From positions 1 through 14,943 of the forward strand of contig JAITVF010000192.1 of the NCBI GenBank assembly GCA_031285945.1: DNA of 14,943 nt, read 5' to 3'. The position numbers and the translations under genes were made by a program. The DNA comes from Oscillospiraceae bacterium. GTDB taxonomy: Bacteria; Bacillota; Clostridia; Oscillospirales; Ruminococcaceae. Each line of letters begins with the position of its first letter. The first letter of the stretch is position 1. Below, piece by piece: positions 7,546 through 14,937 of this stretch. The notes beneath the pieces are model-generated. The model saw only the letters and a program-made list of their open reading frames with translations, did no database searches and was not told the DNA's origin.

Positions 7546-7562
7546 AACGCTGAGGAGAGCCT

Positions 7563-9923
7563 ATGAATATCCGTGAGCTTGTAAAAAATGATATCCTGAT
7601 CTTTGACGGTGCCATGGGCACCATGCTGCAACAGGCGGGGCTTCCCGCAGGCGCGCCGCCCGAGGTGTGGGCGATGGAGCGCAAAGACGTCCTCCTTAAT
7701 ATCCACCGCGCATATGTAGAAGCGGGGGCCGACGTTATAACCGCCAATACCTTTCAGGCCAACGAGCTCAAGCTGGGAGATATCCCGGTAGAGGAGGCCG
7801 TAGCCTTTTCAGTCCGCTGCGCCAAAGAATCGGGCGCCCGCTTTGTCGCCCTCGATATAGGCCCCACCGGGCAGATGCTTGAGCCTATGGGTTCCATGAC
7901 CTTTGACGAGGCCTACCGTATATTCGCCCGCCAGATGATCTGCGGCGAAAAAAGCGGCGCCGACTGCATTATAATCGAAACCTTCTCAGATCTGTACGAG
8001 GCTAAGGCGGCGGTTCTCGCCGCCAGGGAAAACACCTCGCTGCCGGTTATCTGCACCCTTACCTTTCAGGAGGATGGCAGAACCTTTGTAGGCTGCGATC
8101 CCGTCTCGGCTGCCGTTACCCTTTCGGGACTGGGGGCGGACGCCCTGGGCGTTAACTGTTCCCTTGGGCCGGGGGAGCTTCTTCCCGTGGTGGAAAAGCT
8201 TCTCGCCCACTCGGTCCCTCCCGTGATAGTCCAAGCGAACGCGGGCCTCCCCCGCTACCGGGACGGCGAAACCGTCTACGACATAACCCCCGGGGAATAC
8301 GCCGCCCACGCTTTTGAAATGGCAAGGCGTGGCGTAAGGATCCTTGGCGGCTGCTGCGGCACAACGCCGGAGTTCATCCGGGAGGTAAAAAAAGCCGTTA
8401 GCGGCGTCCCTCCCGTTAATCGGCAGGTAAAATACGCGGGCGCTATATCCTCGGGGGTACGTACGGTTTTCCTGGGCGACGGCGTAGCCGTTATCGGCGA
8501 GCGAATAAACCCCACCGGCAAAAAAAAGCTCAGGGAAGCGCTAAAAAACGGCGACCTCGACTATATCCTCGGCGAGGGTACAGATCAGGCCGAGGCGGGC
8601 TGCGACGCCCTCGACGTTAACGTCGGCCTCCCAGAGCTTGACGAGCCCGCCGTCATGGCCAGGGTGACGAGAAGTCTCCACGGGGTGGTCAATCTACCCT
8701 TGCAGATAGACAGCGCCGACCCCGCCGCGATAGAAGCGGGAGTAAGAGCCTGCACGGGAAGGCCCATTATAAACTCGGTAAACGGAAAAGCCTCGGTAAT
8801 GGCTGAGATATTCCCCATTGCCCAAAAATACGGCGCGGTGGTAGTAGGACTTACCCTTGACGAGAACGGCATCCCCCCCGACGCCGAGGGGCGGCTAGCC
8901 ATAGCAAGGCGAATAGTAGAAACCGCCGGTCTCTACGGCATAGCCCCCGGCGACCTGCTCATAGACTGCCTGACCCTCGCGGCCTCGGCCCAGCAGGATC
9001 AGGTTATGGAAACTCTCAAGGCTTTGCGGCTTGTTAAAAAAGAGCTTGGCGTTCACACGGTTCTTGGCGTGAGCAACGTATCCTTCGGCCTGCCCGCCCG
9101 GGAAATCATAAACGCGACCTTTCTTGCGGCGGCTTTGGGCGCGGGGCTGGACGCGCCCATTCTCAACCCACTCTCCGAAAGATATATGGAGGTAGTCGAA
9201 AGCTTTCGCGTTCTCTCTGGGGAGGATAAAGACTCCGCCCGCTTTACCCAAAAGCGCGGCGGCGAGTCTTCTTCCCCGGCGCAGGCGCCTCAGGCGGGCG
9301 GCGGCTTAAGTCTGCGGGATATCATCCTTCAGGGTCGCCGGGAGGAAGCCGCCATAGCGGTTAAGTCACTTCTGGAGACACTCCCCCCTATGGAGATCGT
9401 AACCGGCTATTTTATCCCATCTTTGGATATCGTGGGCGAACGCTTTGAGAAGGGCGAGATATTCCTGCCCCAGCTCATCCGCTCGGCCGACACCGTTAAA
9501 AACGGCTTTGAGATACTGCGCGAACGGCTGAAGGCCTCCGGCGAAGAGGGCGGCGGCAAGGGCCCCATTCTGCTTGCCACGGTACACGGGGATATCCACG
9601 ACATTGGCAAGAATATCGTTAAAATGCTGCTCGAAAACTACGGCTATGATATTATAGACCTTGGCAGGGATGTTCCGCCCGAAACCGTAGTCGAGGCAAT
9701 CCTTGAGCGGGACATAAGGCTGGCGGGACTGAGCGCCCTTATGACAACCACTGTGCGCAGTATGGGAGAAACCATAGGGCTCGCCCGCAAAAAAGCGCCC
9801 GGCTGCCGCTTTTTTGTGGGGGGCGCGGTTCTTAACCCCGAGTACGCCCAAATGGTGGGCGCCGATTTCTATGCCCGCGATGCCATGGAAAGCGTGGAAA
9901 TCGCAAAAAGCTTCTTTAAGTAG
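7563..9923 (+). CDS. metH: Cobalamin-dependent methionine synthase, three-module form without activation domain
   Basis: 786 residues against about 1,200 for E. coli MetH. Transfers the methyl group of methyl-THF via cobalamin to homocysteine. Domains seen in order: homocysteine/zinc barrel at about 1-290, with Cys199 (GVNCS) and Cys264-Cys265 (GGCCGT) as zinc ligands; pterin-binding barrel at about 305-555, with IGERINPTG at 311-319, DVNVG at 351-355 and INSVNGK at 403-409; a low-complexity linker at about 555-582; a B12 cap helical domain at about 583-660; and the B12 Rossmann domain with GDIHDIG at 676-682, His679 being the cobalt ligand. The C-terminal activation domain is absent and is supplied by the preceding gene. 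GAGGAG lies upstream of the ATG. Last gene of the operon, followed by a terminator. No B12 riboswitch fits in the short gap upstream. Confidence 0.96.
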   Translation: MNIRELVKNDILIFDGAMGTMLQQAGLPAGAPPEVWAMERKDVLLNIHRAYVEAGADVITANTFQANELKLGDIPVEEAVAFSVRCAKESGARFVALDIGPTGQMLEPMGSMTFDEAYRIFARQMICGEKSGADCIIIETFSDLYEAKAAVLAARENTSLPVICTLTFQEDGRTFVGCDPVSAAVTLSGLGADALGVNCSLGPGELLPVVEKLLAHSVPPVIVQANAGLPRYRDGETVYDITPGEYAAHAFEMARRGVRILGGCCGTTPEFIREVKKAVSGVPPVNRQVKYAGAISSGVRTVFLGDGVAVIGERINPTGKKKLREALKNGDLDYILGEGTDQAEAGCDALDVNVGLPELDEPAVMARVTRSLHGVVNLPLQIDSADPAAIEAGVRACTGRPIINSVNGKASVMAEIFPIAQKYGAVVVGLTLDENGIPPDAEGRLAIARRIVETAGLYGIAPGDLLIDCLTLAASAQQDQVMETLKALRLVKKELGVHTVLGVSNVSFGLPAREIINATFLAAALGAGLDAPILNPLSERYMEVVESFRVLSGEDKDSARFTQKRGGESSSPAQAPQAGGGLSLRDIILQGRREEAAIAVKSLLETLPPMEIVTGYFIPSLDIVGERFEKGEIFLPQLIRSADTVKNGFEILRERLKASGEEGGGKGPILLATVHGDIHDIGKNIVKMLLENYGYDIIDLGRDVPPETVVEAILERDIRLAGLSALMTTTVRSMGETIGLARKKAPGCRFFVGGAVLNPEYAQMVGADFYARDAMESVEIAKSFFK

Positions 9924-9966
9924 GGGGCCTGGCCGCCTTCGCTCACCGTTTTTTATACTGCTGCGC

Positions 9967-9998
9967 AAAAAGACCCGACCAGTCTCTCGGGTCTTTTT
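9967..9998. terminator. Bidirectional intrinsic terminator between metH and ymdB
   Basis: A 12-bp stem pairs AAAAAGACCCGA (9967-9978) with TCGGGTCTTTTT (9987-9998), with an 8-nt loop. The A-run on one side and the T-run on the other allow termination in both directions. It lies in the 86-bp gap between the convergent metH and ymdB-like genes and closes both operons. Confidence 0.9.
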
Positions 9999-10009
9999 TG
10001 CGATTCCGC

Positions 10010-10777
10010 CTACAGCATCACTATGCTTTCTATGCCCCGGCATCTGCCGGTCGCGTTGTCTATGTCAAGGACCGCGCCGCTCAGGCGAATATCCTCCGGC
10101 TCGTTTTCAAAGCGAACGGGGAGCCCAGTGCGCATCTTTTCAACGGCGACATCCCTTTTAACGCCCAGCACCGAGTTTAGCCCCCCGCACATCCCGACGT
10201 CGGTTATATATCCCGTGCCGCCCTTAAGAATTCTGGCGTCGGCCGTGGGGATATGAGTGTGGGTTCCCACCACCGCCGAAACGCGTCCGTCCAGCCAATA
10301 GCCCATGCAGAGCTTTTCGGCGGTTGCTTCGGCGTGAAAATCCACCAGAATACACGGAGTTTTTACCGTTTTAAGAAGCTCGTCGGCACAGTCGAAGGGG
10401 CTTTGCAGGCTAGGCATATACACAATCCCCTGCAAATTTATAACGCAAAGAGGCGCCCCAGGATAGTCGTAGAGGAAAATCCCCGAGCCGGGCGCGGAAG
10501 GGTGGTAGTTTGCGGGGCGAACGACCCCCCCGCCCTTATCAAGCTCCTCACAGACCTCCCTGCGCCGCAGGGAGTGATTGCCTGAGGTTATAACGTCTAC
10601 CCCGCTGTCCATAAGATCGCGCAGGCTTTTGGGGGTCATTCCGTTGCCCTCGGCGGAATTCTCACCGTTGGCGACAGTTACGTTAACCCCGTAGCGCTTT
10701 TTCAAAATTGGAAGCTTTGCCCGGACGTAATCGCAGCCCGCGCCGCCCACAACATCGCCGATCATGAGTACAATCAT
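10010..10777 (-). CDS. ymdB: YmdB-like metallophosphoesterase (TIGR00282 family)
   Basis: 255 residues, the full family length. Seen: dinuclear-metal ligands at the expected places, namely Asp8 (IGDVVG), Glu39 and Asn40 (NGEN), Asn67-His68 (GNH), His148 (VDFHAEAT), and His173 with His175 (GTHTHIPTAD); also the family stretches RPANY, DGRVSAVVGTHTH and ITDVGMCG. B. subtilis YmdB is a cytoplasmic phosphodiesterase acting on 2',3'-cyclic nucleotides, and it affects biofilm and motility. After GNH this protein reads SLRRRE, where relatives commonly have a W-D-K-K-E type sequence. The ribosome site is weak (AAAGG 11 nt upstream). It lies 39 bp downstream of htrA with no terminator between, so it is probably the last gene of that operon. 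The usual partner rny is not adjacent. Confidence 0.9.
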   Translation of the reverse strand: MIVLMIGDVVGGAGCDYVRAKLPILKKRYGVNVTVANGENSAEGNGMTPKSLRDLMDSGVDVITSGNHSLRRREVCEELDKGGGVVRPANYHPSAPGSGIFLYDYPGAPLCVINLQGIVYMPSLQSPFDCADELLKTVKTPCILVDFHAEATAEKLCMGYWLDGRVSAVVGTHTHIPTADARILKGGTGYITDVGMCGGLNSVLGVKRDVAVEKMRTGLPVRFENEPEDIRLSGAVLDIDNATGRCRGIESIVML

Positions 10778-10816
10778 AGATTATGCTGCCTTTGACTATA
10801 GTATTTGCGTTTTGCG

Positions 10817-12256
10817 TTATTCGTTCAGGTCGCTCAGCAAAGTGACCGAAACTTCAAATTCTCTCGCCTCAAAAGGGCGGTAGAGAGTGAGGGTCACCTC
10901 GTCGCCCGCCTCATGGGACTGCAAGACGTTAAAGAGATCGACCATGTCCAGAATCCGTTCCTCACCTACGTAAGTGATTATGTCCATCCGGCGCACGTCT
11001 TTTTCCTTAAGCTCCTGCGAGCTCACCGAGGTAATCTGCACCCCGACCGGAACTTCCTTCTCCCTGGCGATCTGATCGTTTATGGGCTCGCCCGTTATCC
11101 CCAGTATAACCCGGCTGGTCACCCTGCCGTTTTGGATTAAATCCTCGAGTATAGGCATCGCCTCGGTTATGGGGATGGCAAAGCTTATTCCCTCGTAGCC
11201 TGTGGCGACGATTTTGGCGGAGTTTATCCCCACCACCTGGCCGTAGCCGTTGCAGAGCGCGCCGCCCGAGTTGCCGGGGTTTATGGCGGCGTCTGTCTGG
11301 ATGTAGTTGTTCGAAAGGTAGGGCGTTTCCATCACCCGGTTTATCGCCGAAACAATGCCCTGGGTCACGCTGCCGGCAAGGTCGGTTCCGCCGGGATTCC
11401 CAATAGCTATGACCCTTTCGCCCACCTCGAGCTCGCCAGAATCGCCGAAGGTAGCGGGAATAAGATCATCACGGTCTACCCGTATTACGGCAAGGTCTGT
11501 GCGGGTGTCGGTCCCGACCACCACGGCGTCGACCTCGGTTTCATCCTCAAATACCACCGTGAGAGATTCCGCGCCCGCTACCACATGGGCGTTGGTGGCT
11601 ATATAGCCGTTGTCGCTTATAACTATGCCGCTTCCCTGCGCGTCGGCAGGGCTGAAAACGGTGCCCGAATAGTTAACGACCCCCACTACGGAAGGTCTTA
11701 CCGCCCGGGCCACCTGGGGAATTGTCATGGCCTCGCCGATTGCCGGATCCTCCTGCGCGGCGGCAGGGGGCTTTGCCGCGATATGAATGGTTACATCCCG
11801 TGGCAGAGGTATCTCGGAAGACGCCTCTGAAGCTGCCTGGTCGGGATACGAATACTCCGCGTACGGCTGCGGACCCTTTACCACCGGCGCTCTTTCCTCC
11901 GGGGCGAAAATTTCGACCGCGCCATAGCCCAAGGCAATCAGAAGCGTAGCGGCAAGCACAAGGACCAGCGCGGCCAGCGCCACGGTCCCGCCCCGCCGCC
12001 TCTTTCTTTTGGGATTGGGGAAGGACTCGTTGAGGCTGCTATAATCCCACCGGTAAGGCTCCGGAGAAGCAGCCTGCCAGCCGCCGTTAGGGCTGTACTG
12101 ATAAGAGCCGCGGCCGCTCCCTGCGGGGTTCTTATCAGGCCGGGTATACCCGCTGTAGGTGTAAGTACCGCCGGAATATCCGGCGCGGCCTTGCCCGGTT
12201 ATCGGCTCCCCGTCTTTTTCGCCAAAGGGTTCGCGGAACGATTCGTTGATGCTCAT
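10817..12256 (-). CDS. htrA: Membrane-anchored HtrA/DegP-like serine protease with PDZ domain
   Basis: 479 residues. Layout: a cytoplasmic Gly/Tyr/Ser-rich tail of about 82 residues; a basic KRKRRR stop at 83-88; one membrane helix at about 91-112, which places the rest outside; a linker rich in Ala, Pro and Glu; a trypsin-like domain at about 177-375; and a C-terminal PDZ domain at about 381-473. The catalytic triad is visible: His224 (TNAHVV), Asp254 (TDLAV) and Ser330 (GNSGGA). The family degrades or refolds damaged exported proteins. The PDZ groove segment is degenerate compared with the common AGL-KGDVI pattern. The ATG at 12256 has GGAGG 6 nt upstream; the in-frame TTG at 12262 falls right next to that site and is rejected. 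Lies 55 bp after the sensor kinase gene, without an obvious terminator between, suggesting regulation by that two-component system. Confidence 0.95.
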   Translation of the reverse strand: MSINESFREPFGEKDGEPITGQGRAGYSGGTYTYSGYTRPDKNPAGSGRGSYQYSPNGGWQAASPEPYRWDYSSLNESFPNPKRKRRRGGTVALAALVLVLAATLLIALGYGAVEIFAPEERAPVVKGPQPYAEYSYPDQAASEASSEIPLPRDVTIHIAAKPPAAAQEDPAIGEAMTIPQVARAVRPSVVGVVNYSGTVFSPADAQGSGIVISDNGYIATNAHVVAGAESLTVVFEDETEVDAVVVGTDTRTDLAVIRVDRDDLIPATFGDSGELEVGERVIAIGNPGGTDLAGSVTQGIVSAINRVMETPYLSNNYIQTDAAINPGNSGGALCNGYGQVVGINSAKIVATGYEGISFAIPITEAMPILEDLIQNGRVTSRVILGITGEPINDQIAREKEVPVGVQITSVSSQELKEKDVRRMDIITYVGEERILDMVDLFNVLQSHEAGDEVTLTLYRPFEAREFEVSVTLLSDLNE

Positions 12257-12271
12257 CTGCAACCTCCGTGT

Positions 12272-12311
12272 CTTAAATGCAATTCACAATGCGGAATTCA
12301 TAATATGAAGT
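12272..12311 (-). repeat. Degenerate TATGAATT / TGTGAATT direct repeat between kinase and htrA
   Basis: On the minus strand the gap reads TATGAATTccGCAT followed at once by TGTGAATTGCAT, two related copies of an AT-rich unit. The end of the upstream kinase gene carries a similar GACAATTC word. Strings of this kind are common as intergenic filler in clostridial genomes. No hairpin or T-run typical of a terminator was seen. Confidence 0.35.
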
Positions 12312-13865
12312 TCAGGCTTCTGAATTGTCAATTTGTTCTTCAGGGTTGAGGGGGACTTCGGTTTCAAAAGGATTTGAGGCGTGCTCGGGCTCGCGGTTCT
12401 TTTCCTTGCGGTCTTTTTCGCGGGACTCTTTTTCCATTTCCTTTAATACGTTTTTGGGCGGGTTGGGGAGGCAGAACTCGAACTCGGCGTACTCTCCCTG
12501 CTCGCTGCGGACAAATATTTCGCCCTTATGGTAGTTAATGATGGACTTAACTATGTGAAGCCCCAGCCCCACGCCGTTTTTATTGAGGGAACGGCTACGG
12601 TCGGATTTATAAAAACGCTCGAATAGCCTGGGCGCTTCCGATTTATCGATACCCTCGCCTGTGTTTCGTATGGCCACATAGGTGCGCTGAGCGTCGGTCT
12701 GGTAGCGAACCGAGAGCTCTCCGCCCTCGTTTACAAATTTGACGGCGTTTTCCACCAGGTTGTAAACCACCTGATGCATAAGGTCGCGGTCGGCCCACAC
12801 CATTATTTTATCGGCTTCAAGACCCTTAAGATTTAGCTGCTTTTCCTCGATATTCTGCTCGAAGGTTAGTACGGTCTGGCGAATGATCTCGCTGATGTCA
12901 AACAGAACGCAGACCAGCCTGAACTCACCCGTTTCGATACGCGCGGTATCAAGCATTGAGTGAACAAGCCTTGAGAGCCTTCTTACCTCGTTAGAGACCA
13001 CATGCATATACTGATCCTGCTTTTCGCGGGGAATGGTGCCGTCCAGGATGCCGTCAACAAAGCCGCCTATGGTGGTCATGGGGGTTTTAAGCTCGTGGGA
13101 TACGTTGGCCACGAAGGTTCGCCTGGTGGTCTCGGTGGCGGCCAGCGACGAGGCCATGTTGTTAAAGGCCATGGCAAGCTGCCCCAGCTCGTCGAACCCG
13201 CTCACCTGAACCCGCTTGGTAAAGTCCCCCTGAGAAAAGCTCTGAGTAGCGAGAAGCATCTCCCGCAGGGGCCTCACAAGATTGGACGTAATAAAGTATA
13301 TGAGAACAAACGCAATAAAGAGCACTACCGCGGCGCTAATTAAAAACATTCTCATCAAATCTACCCGGAAGGCGCTCAGGCTCTCGGCGGAGGCTGAGGC
13401 AAAAACGGTGCCCACCGGCTCGCCGAAGCCCATAACCGGAACCCCTACCACATAGTGGACGTCGGAAAAAAAACCGCCCAAAAGCCCCGTGTCGGCAAAG
13501 TGGCCGAGAAGCGCCTCCCTTACGGCGGCCTCGGGTATCTGCCCTTCCACAGACGATCCCATGGTTGAGGAATAGATCACCCGGCCGGCTGTGTCGGTCA
13601 AAAGGAACTCGGCCCCCACCGCCAGCGAAAAGATAGAGTAATAGTCGGCGATCGCGTCCGGCTCCACCACGCCTATAGCATTGGATTCGTAGCTCGCCGA
13701 GGTAACATAGGCGGCGTGGCCCGCGTTCCGTTCGAGTATCTGATACTGCTCGCCCCTGAAATACTGCGAGGCAAAAACCATCAGCACCGCCCCCAGCACC
13801 GTGATGCTAAGAACTATGCAGAGCGAAAATATTGAAAAATATTTTCGGAAGAGACTGTTTTTCAA
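12312..13865 (-). CDS. Membrane sensor histidine kinase with HAMP domain
   Basis: 517 residues. Layout: membrane helix 1 at about 11-33; an extracytoplasmic sensor region at about 35-170, of a type I cannot name; membrane helix 2 at about 171-193; HAMP at about 194-248; dimerisation/phosphoacceptor domain with VSHELKTP (His257); and ATPase domain with N-box Asn373 (YNLVENAVKF), NTGEGID at 401-407, FERFYKSD at 415-422 and GVGLGLHIV at 431-439. It should autophosphorylate and pass phosphate to the response regulator encoded 108 bp upstream. Residues 471-517 form an extra, highly charged, Glu/Lys/Arg-rich and then acidic tail that ordinary kinases lack. The start is a TTG with GAGG 7 nt upstream; no ATG fits better. 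Gene order suggests it controls htrA, but the stimulus is unknown. Confidence 0.95.
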   Translation of the reverse strand: MKNSLFRKYFSIFSLCIVLSITVLGAVLMVFASQYFRGEQYQILERNAGHAAYVTSASYESNAIGVVEPDAIADYYSIFSLAVGAEFLLTDTAGRVIYSSTMGSSVEGQIPEAAVREALLGHFADTGLLGGFFSDVHYVVGVPVMGFGEPVGTVFASASAESLSAFRVDLMRMFLISAAVVLFIAFVLIYFITSNLVRPLREMLLATQSFSQGDFTKRVQVSGFDELGQLAMAFNNMASSLAATETTRRTFVANVSHELKTPMTTIGGFVDGILDGTIPREKQDQYMHVVSNEVRRLSRLVHSMLDTARIETGEFRLVCVLFDISEIIRQTVLTFEQNIEEKQLNLKGLEADKIMVWADRDLMHQVVYNLVENAVKFVNEGGELSVRYQTDAQRTYVAIRNTGEGIDKSEAPRLFERFYKSDRSRSLNKNGVGLGLHIVKSIINYHKGEIFVRSEQGEYAEFEFCLPNPPKNVLKEMEKESREKDRKEKNREPEHASNPFETEVPLNPEEQIDNSEA

Positions 13866-13889
13866 GCGATTTCCTCACTTATAAAGCTT

Positions 13890-13911
13890 TTCGGCCTGCG
13901 TTACCGCCGAA
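13890..13911. repeat. Small hairpin between response regulator and kinase genes
   Basis: TTCGGC (13890-13895) and GCCGAA (13906-13911) form a 6-bp stem with a 10-nt loop in the 108-bp gap. No T-run follows on either strand. It might trim or slow the mRNA between the two genes. No good promoter was found in the gap. Confidence 0.25.
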
Positions 13912-13973
13912 TAAGCGCAGATTAGTCGAGTTTCTTTTCACCGCCAAAATCGGGGGAAGGGGGCGCCGCTTAG

Positions 13974-14672
13974 TCAGTCCCGGACCTCGAATTTATAGCC
14001 CACGCCCCACACGGTTTTTAGGGTCCAGCGGTCAGATACGCCCTCAAGCTTTTCGCGCAGCCTTTTTATGTGAACGTCAACGGTTCTGCTGTCGCCGTAA
14101 TACTCAAAGCCCCAAACCTCGTCGAGAAGCTGGTCGCGGGTGTAAACCCGGTTGGGGTTGCTGGCGAGATGAAAGAGAAGCTCAAGCTCCTTTGGGGGGG
14201 TGTCGACAACCCGGCCGTCCACCTTGAGCTCATACTTTGTCATGTTTACAATCAGCCTATCGTACGAGACCTCCCGCGAATCGGAAATATCTCCCGTTTT
14301 TCCGGTTCGCCGCAGGACCGCCTTGATGCGGGCCACAATCTCCTTTGAGTCAAAGGGCTTTACCACGTAATCGTCCGCGCCCAGCTCCAGGCCCAGGACC
14401 TTATCGAAGGTTTCACCCTTTGCCGTCAGCATTATAATGGGGCAGTTAGACTTTTTGCGTATTTCCCGCAGCACCTGCCAGCCGTCCAGCTTTGGCATCA
14501 TTATATCAAGCAGAACTATGTCGGGAGCCTCGGGGCCGAACTTGAGTATGGCCTCTTCGCCGTCGTGGGCGGTAATCACCGCGTATTCTTCCTTTTCAAG
14601 ATAAAGCCTTAACAGCTCGACTATGTTCTTATCGTCGTCCGCTACCATTACCTTTGCCTTTTGCGCGCTCAT
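13974..14672 (-). CDS. OmpR/PhoB-family response regulator
   Basis: 232 residues, the normal length. The receiver domain (about 5-118) shows the acidic pocket Asp12-Asp14, phosphoacceptor Asp56 in LLDIMMP, Thr83 in MLTAKG and Lys105 in VVKPFD. The C-terminal winged-helix DNA-binding domain shows the LTPKE-like PPKELELL segment, the YTRDQLLDEVWG motif, RTVDVHIKRLREKL and the terminal VWGVGYKF. It is a DNA-binding transcription factor activated by the kinase encoded next. The ATG at 14672 has GGAGGAG 5 nt upstream; a longer in-frame reading from 14702 would place that ribosome site inside the gene and is rejected. First gene of the leftward operon. I cannot assign it to a named subgroup (PhoP, WalR, ResD) from sequence alone. 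Confidence 0.97.
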   Translation of the reverse strand: MSAQKAKVMVADDDKNIVELLRLYLEKEEYAVITAHDGEEAILKFGPEAPDIVLLDIMMPKLDGWQVLREIRKKSNCPIIMLTAKGETFDKVLGLELGADDYVVKPFDSKEIVARIKAVLRRTGKTGDISDSREVSYDRLIVNMTKYELKVDGRVVDTPPKELELLFHLASNPNRVYTRDQLLDEVWGFEYYGDSRTVDVHIKRLREKLEGVSDRWTLKTVWGVGYKFEVRD

Positions 14673-14725
14673 CAAAACTCCTCCACCGCTTTTACTTTTC
14701 ACTTCCGCATAATATATACAGTATT

Positions 14726-14731
14726 ATTATA
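14726..14731 (-). promoter_or_regulatory. Probable -10 box of the response regulator operon
   Basis: On the minus strand a perfect TATAAT (14731-14726) lies 53 nt before the ATG, in AT-rich sequence. No good -35 hexamer sits 16-18 nt upstream, so the promoter may need an activator, possibly the response regulator itself. That is inference. Confidence 0.4.
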
Positions 14732-14820
14732 TCCTATATTCTCCCATATTGATGAACTTTTTTTAAAAAGTCATGCTTTATTGACGATTATCTTCAAAAA
14801 AAGGCGATATACCGCGTCTA

Positions 14821-14833
14821 TATAATCTATAAT
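14821..14833 (+). promoter_or_regulatory. Possible plus-strand -10 boxes near the right edge
   Basis: Two TATAAT copies (14821-14826 and 14828-14833) lie in tandem upstream of the structured segment. Neither has a recognisable -35 box; TTGACG at 14781 is too far away. AT-richness alone could explain them. Confidence 0.25.
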
Positions 14834-14864
14834 AACAGCTAAAAGCCTTTTTGCAGGGATGACC

Positions 14865-14937
14865 CGCCGTCAGCCGTCCCCGCCGGCTGACGGCGCTCCG
14901 GACTGGGGCAGCCGCCTTGTAGGCTCAGTCTTTTTTT
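14865..14937 (+). ncRNA. Candidate structured RNA (small RNA or leader/attenuator)
   Basis: A perfect 12-bp inverted repeat, CGCCGTCAGCCG (14865-14876) with CGGCTGACGGCG (14884-14895) and a 7-nt loop, is followed by a second hairpin ending in seven Ts. All genes to the left on this end are on the minus strand, so a plus-strand transcript here would have to start locally, near 14835-14840. It does not match any riboswitch, SRP RNA, 6S RNA or T-box that I recognise. It may be a free small RNA, or the leader of a gene to the right of the window. Confidence 0.35.
14901..14937 (+). terminator. Intrinsic terminator-like hairpin with T7 tract
   Basis: GACTG (14901-14905) pairs with CAGTC (14926-14930), and AGCC (14910-14913) with GGCT (14922-14925), leaving a 4-nt bulge; T7 follows at 14931-14937. 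The stem is imperfect, but the T-run placement is typical. It acts on the plus strand only. Confidence 0.5.

Noticed and set aside
7498..7562. Cobalamin or S-adenosylmethionine riboswitch upstream of metH
   Set aside because: The gap is only 65 nt and contains none of the conserved riboswitch cores.
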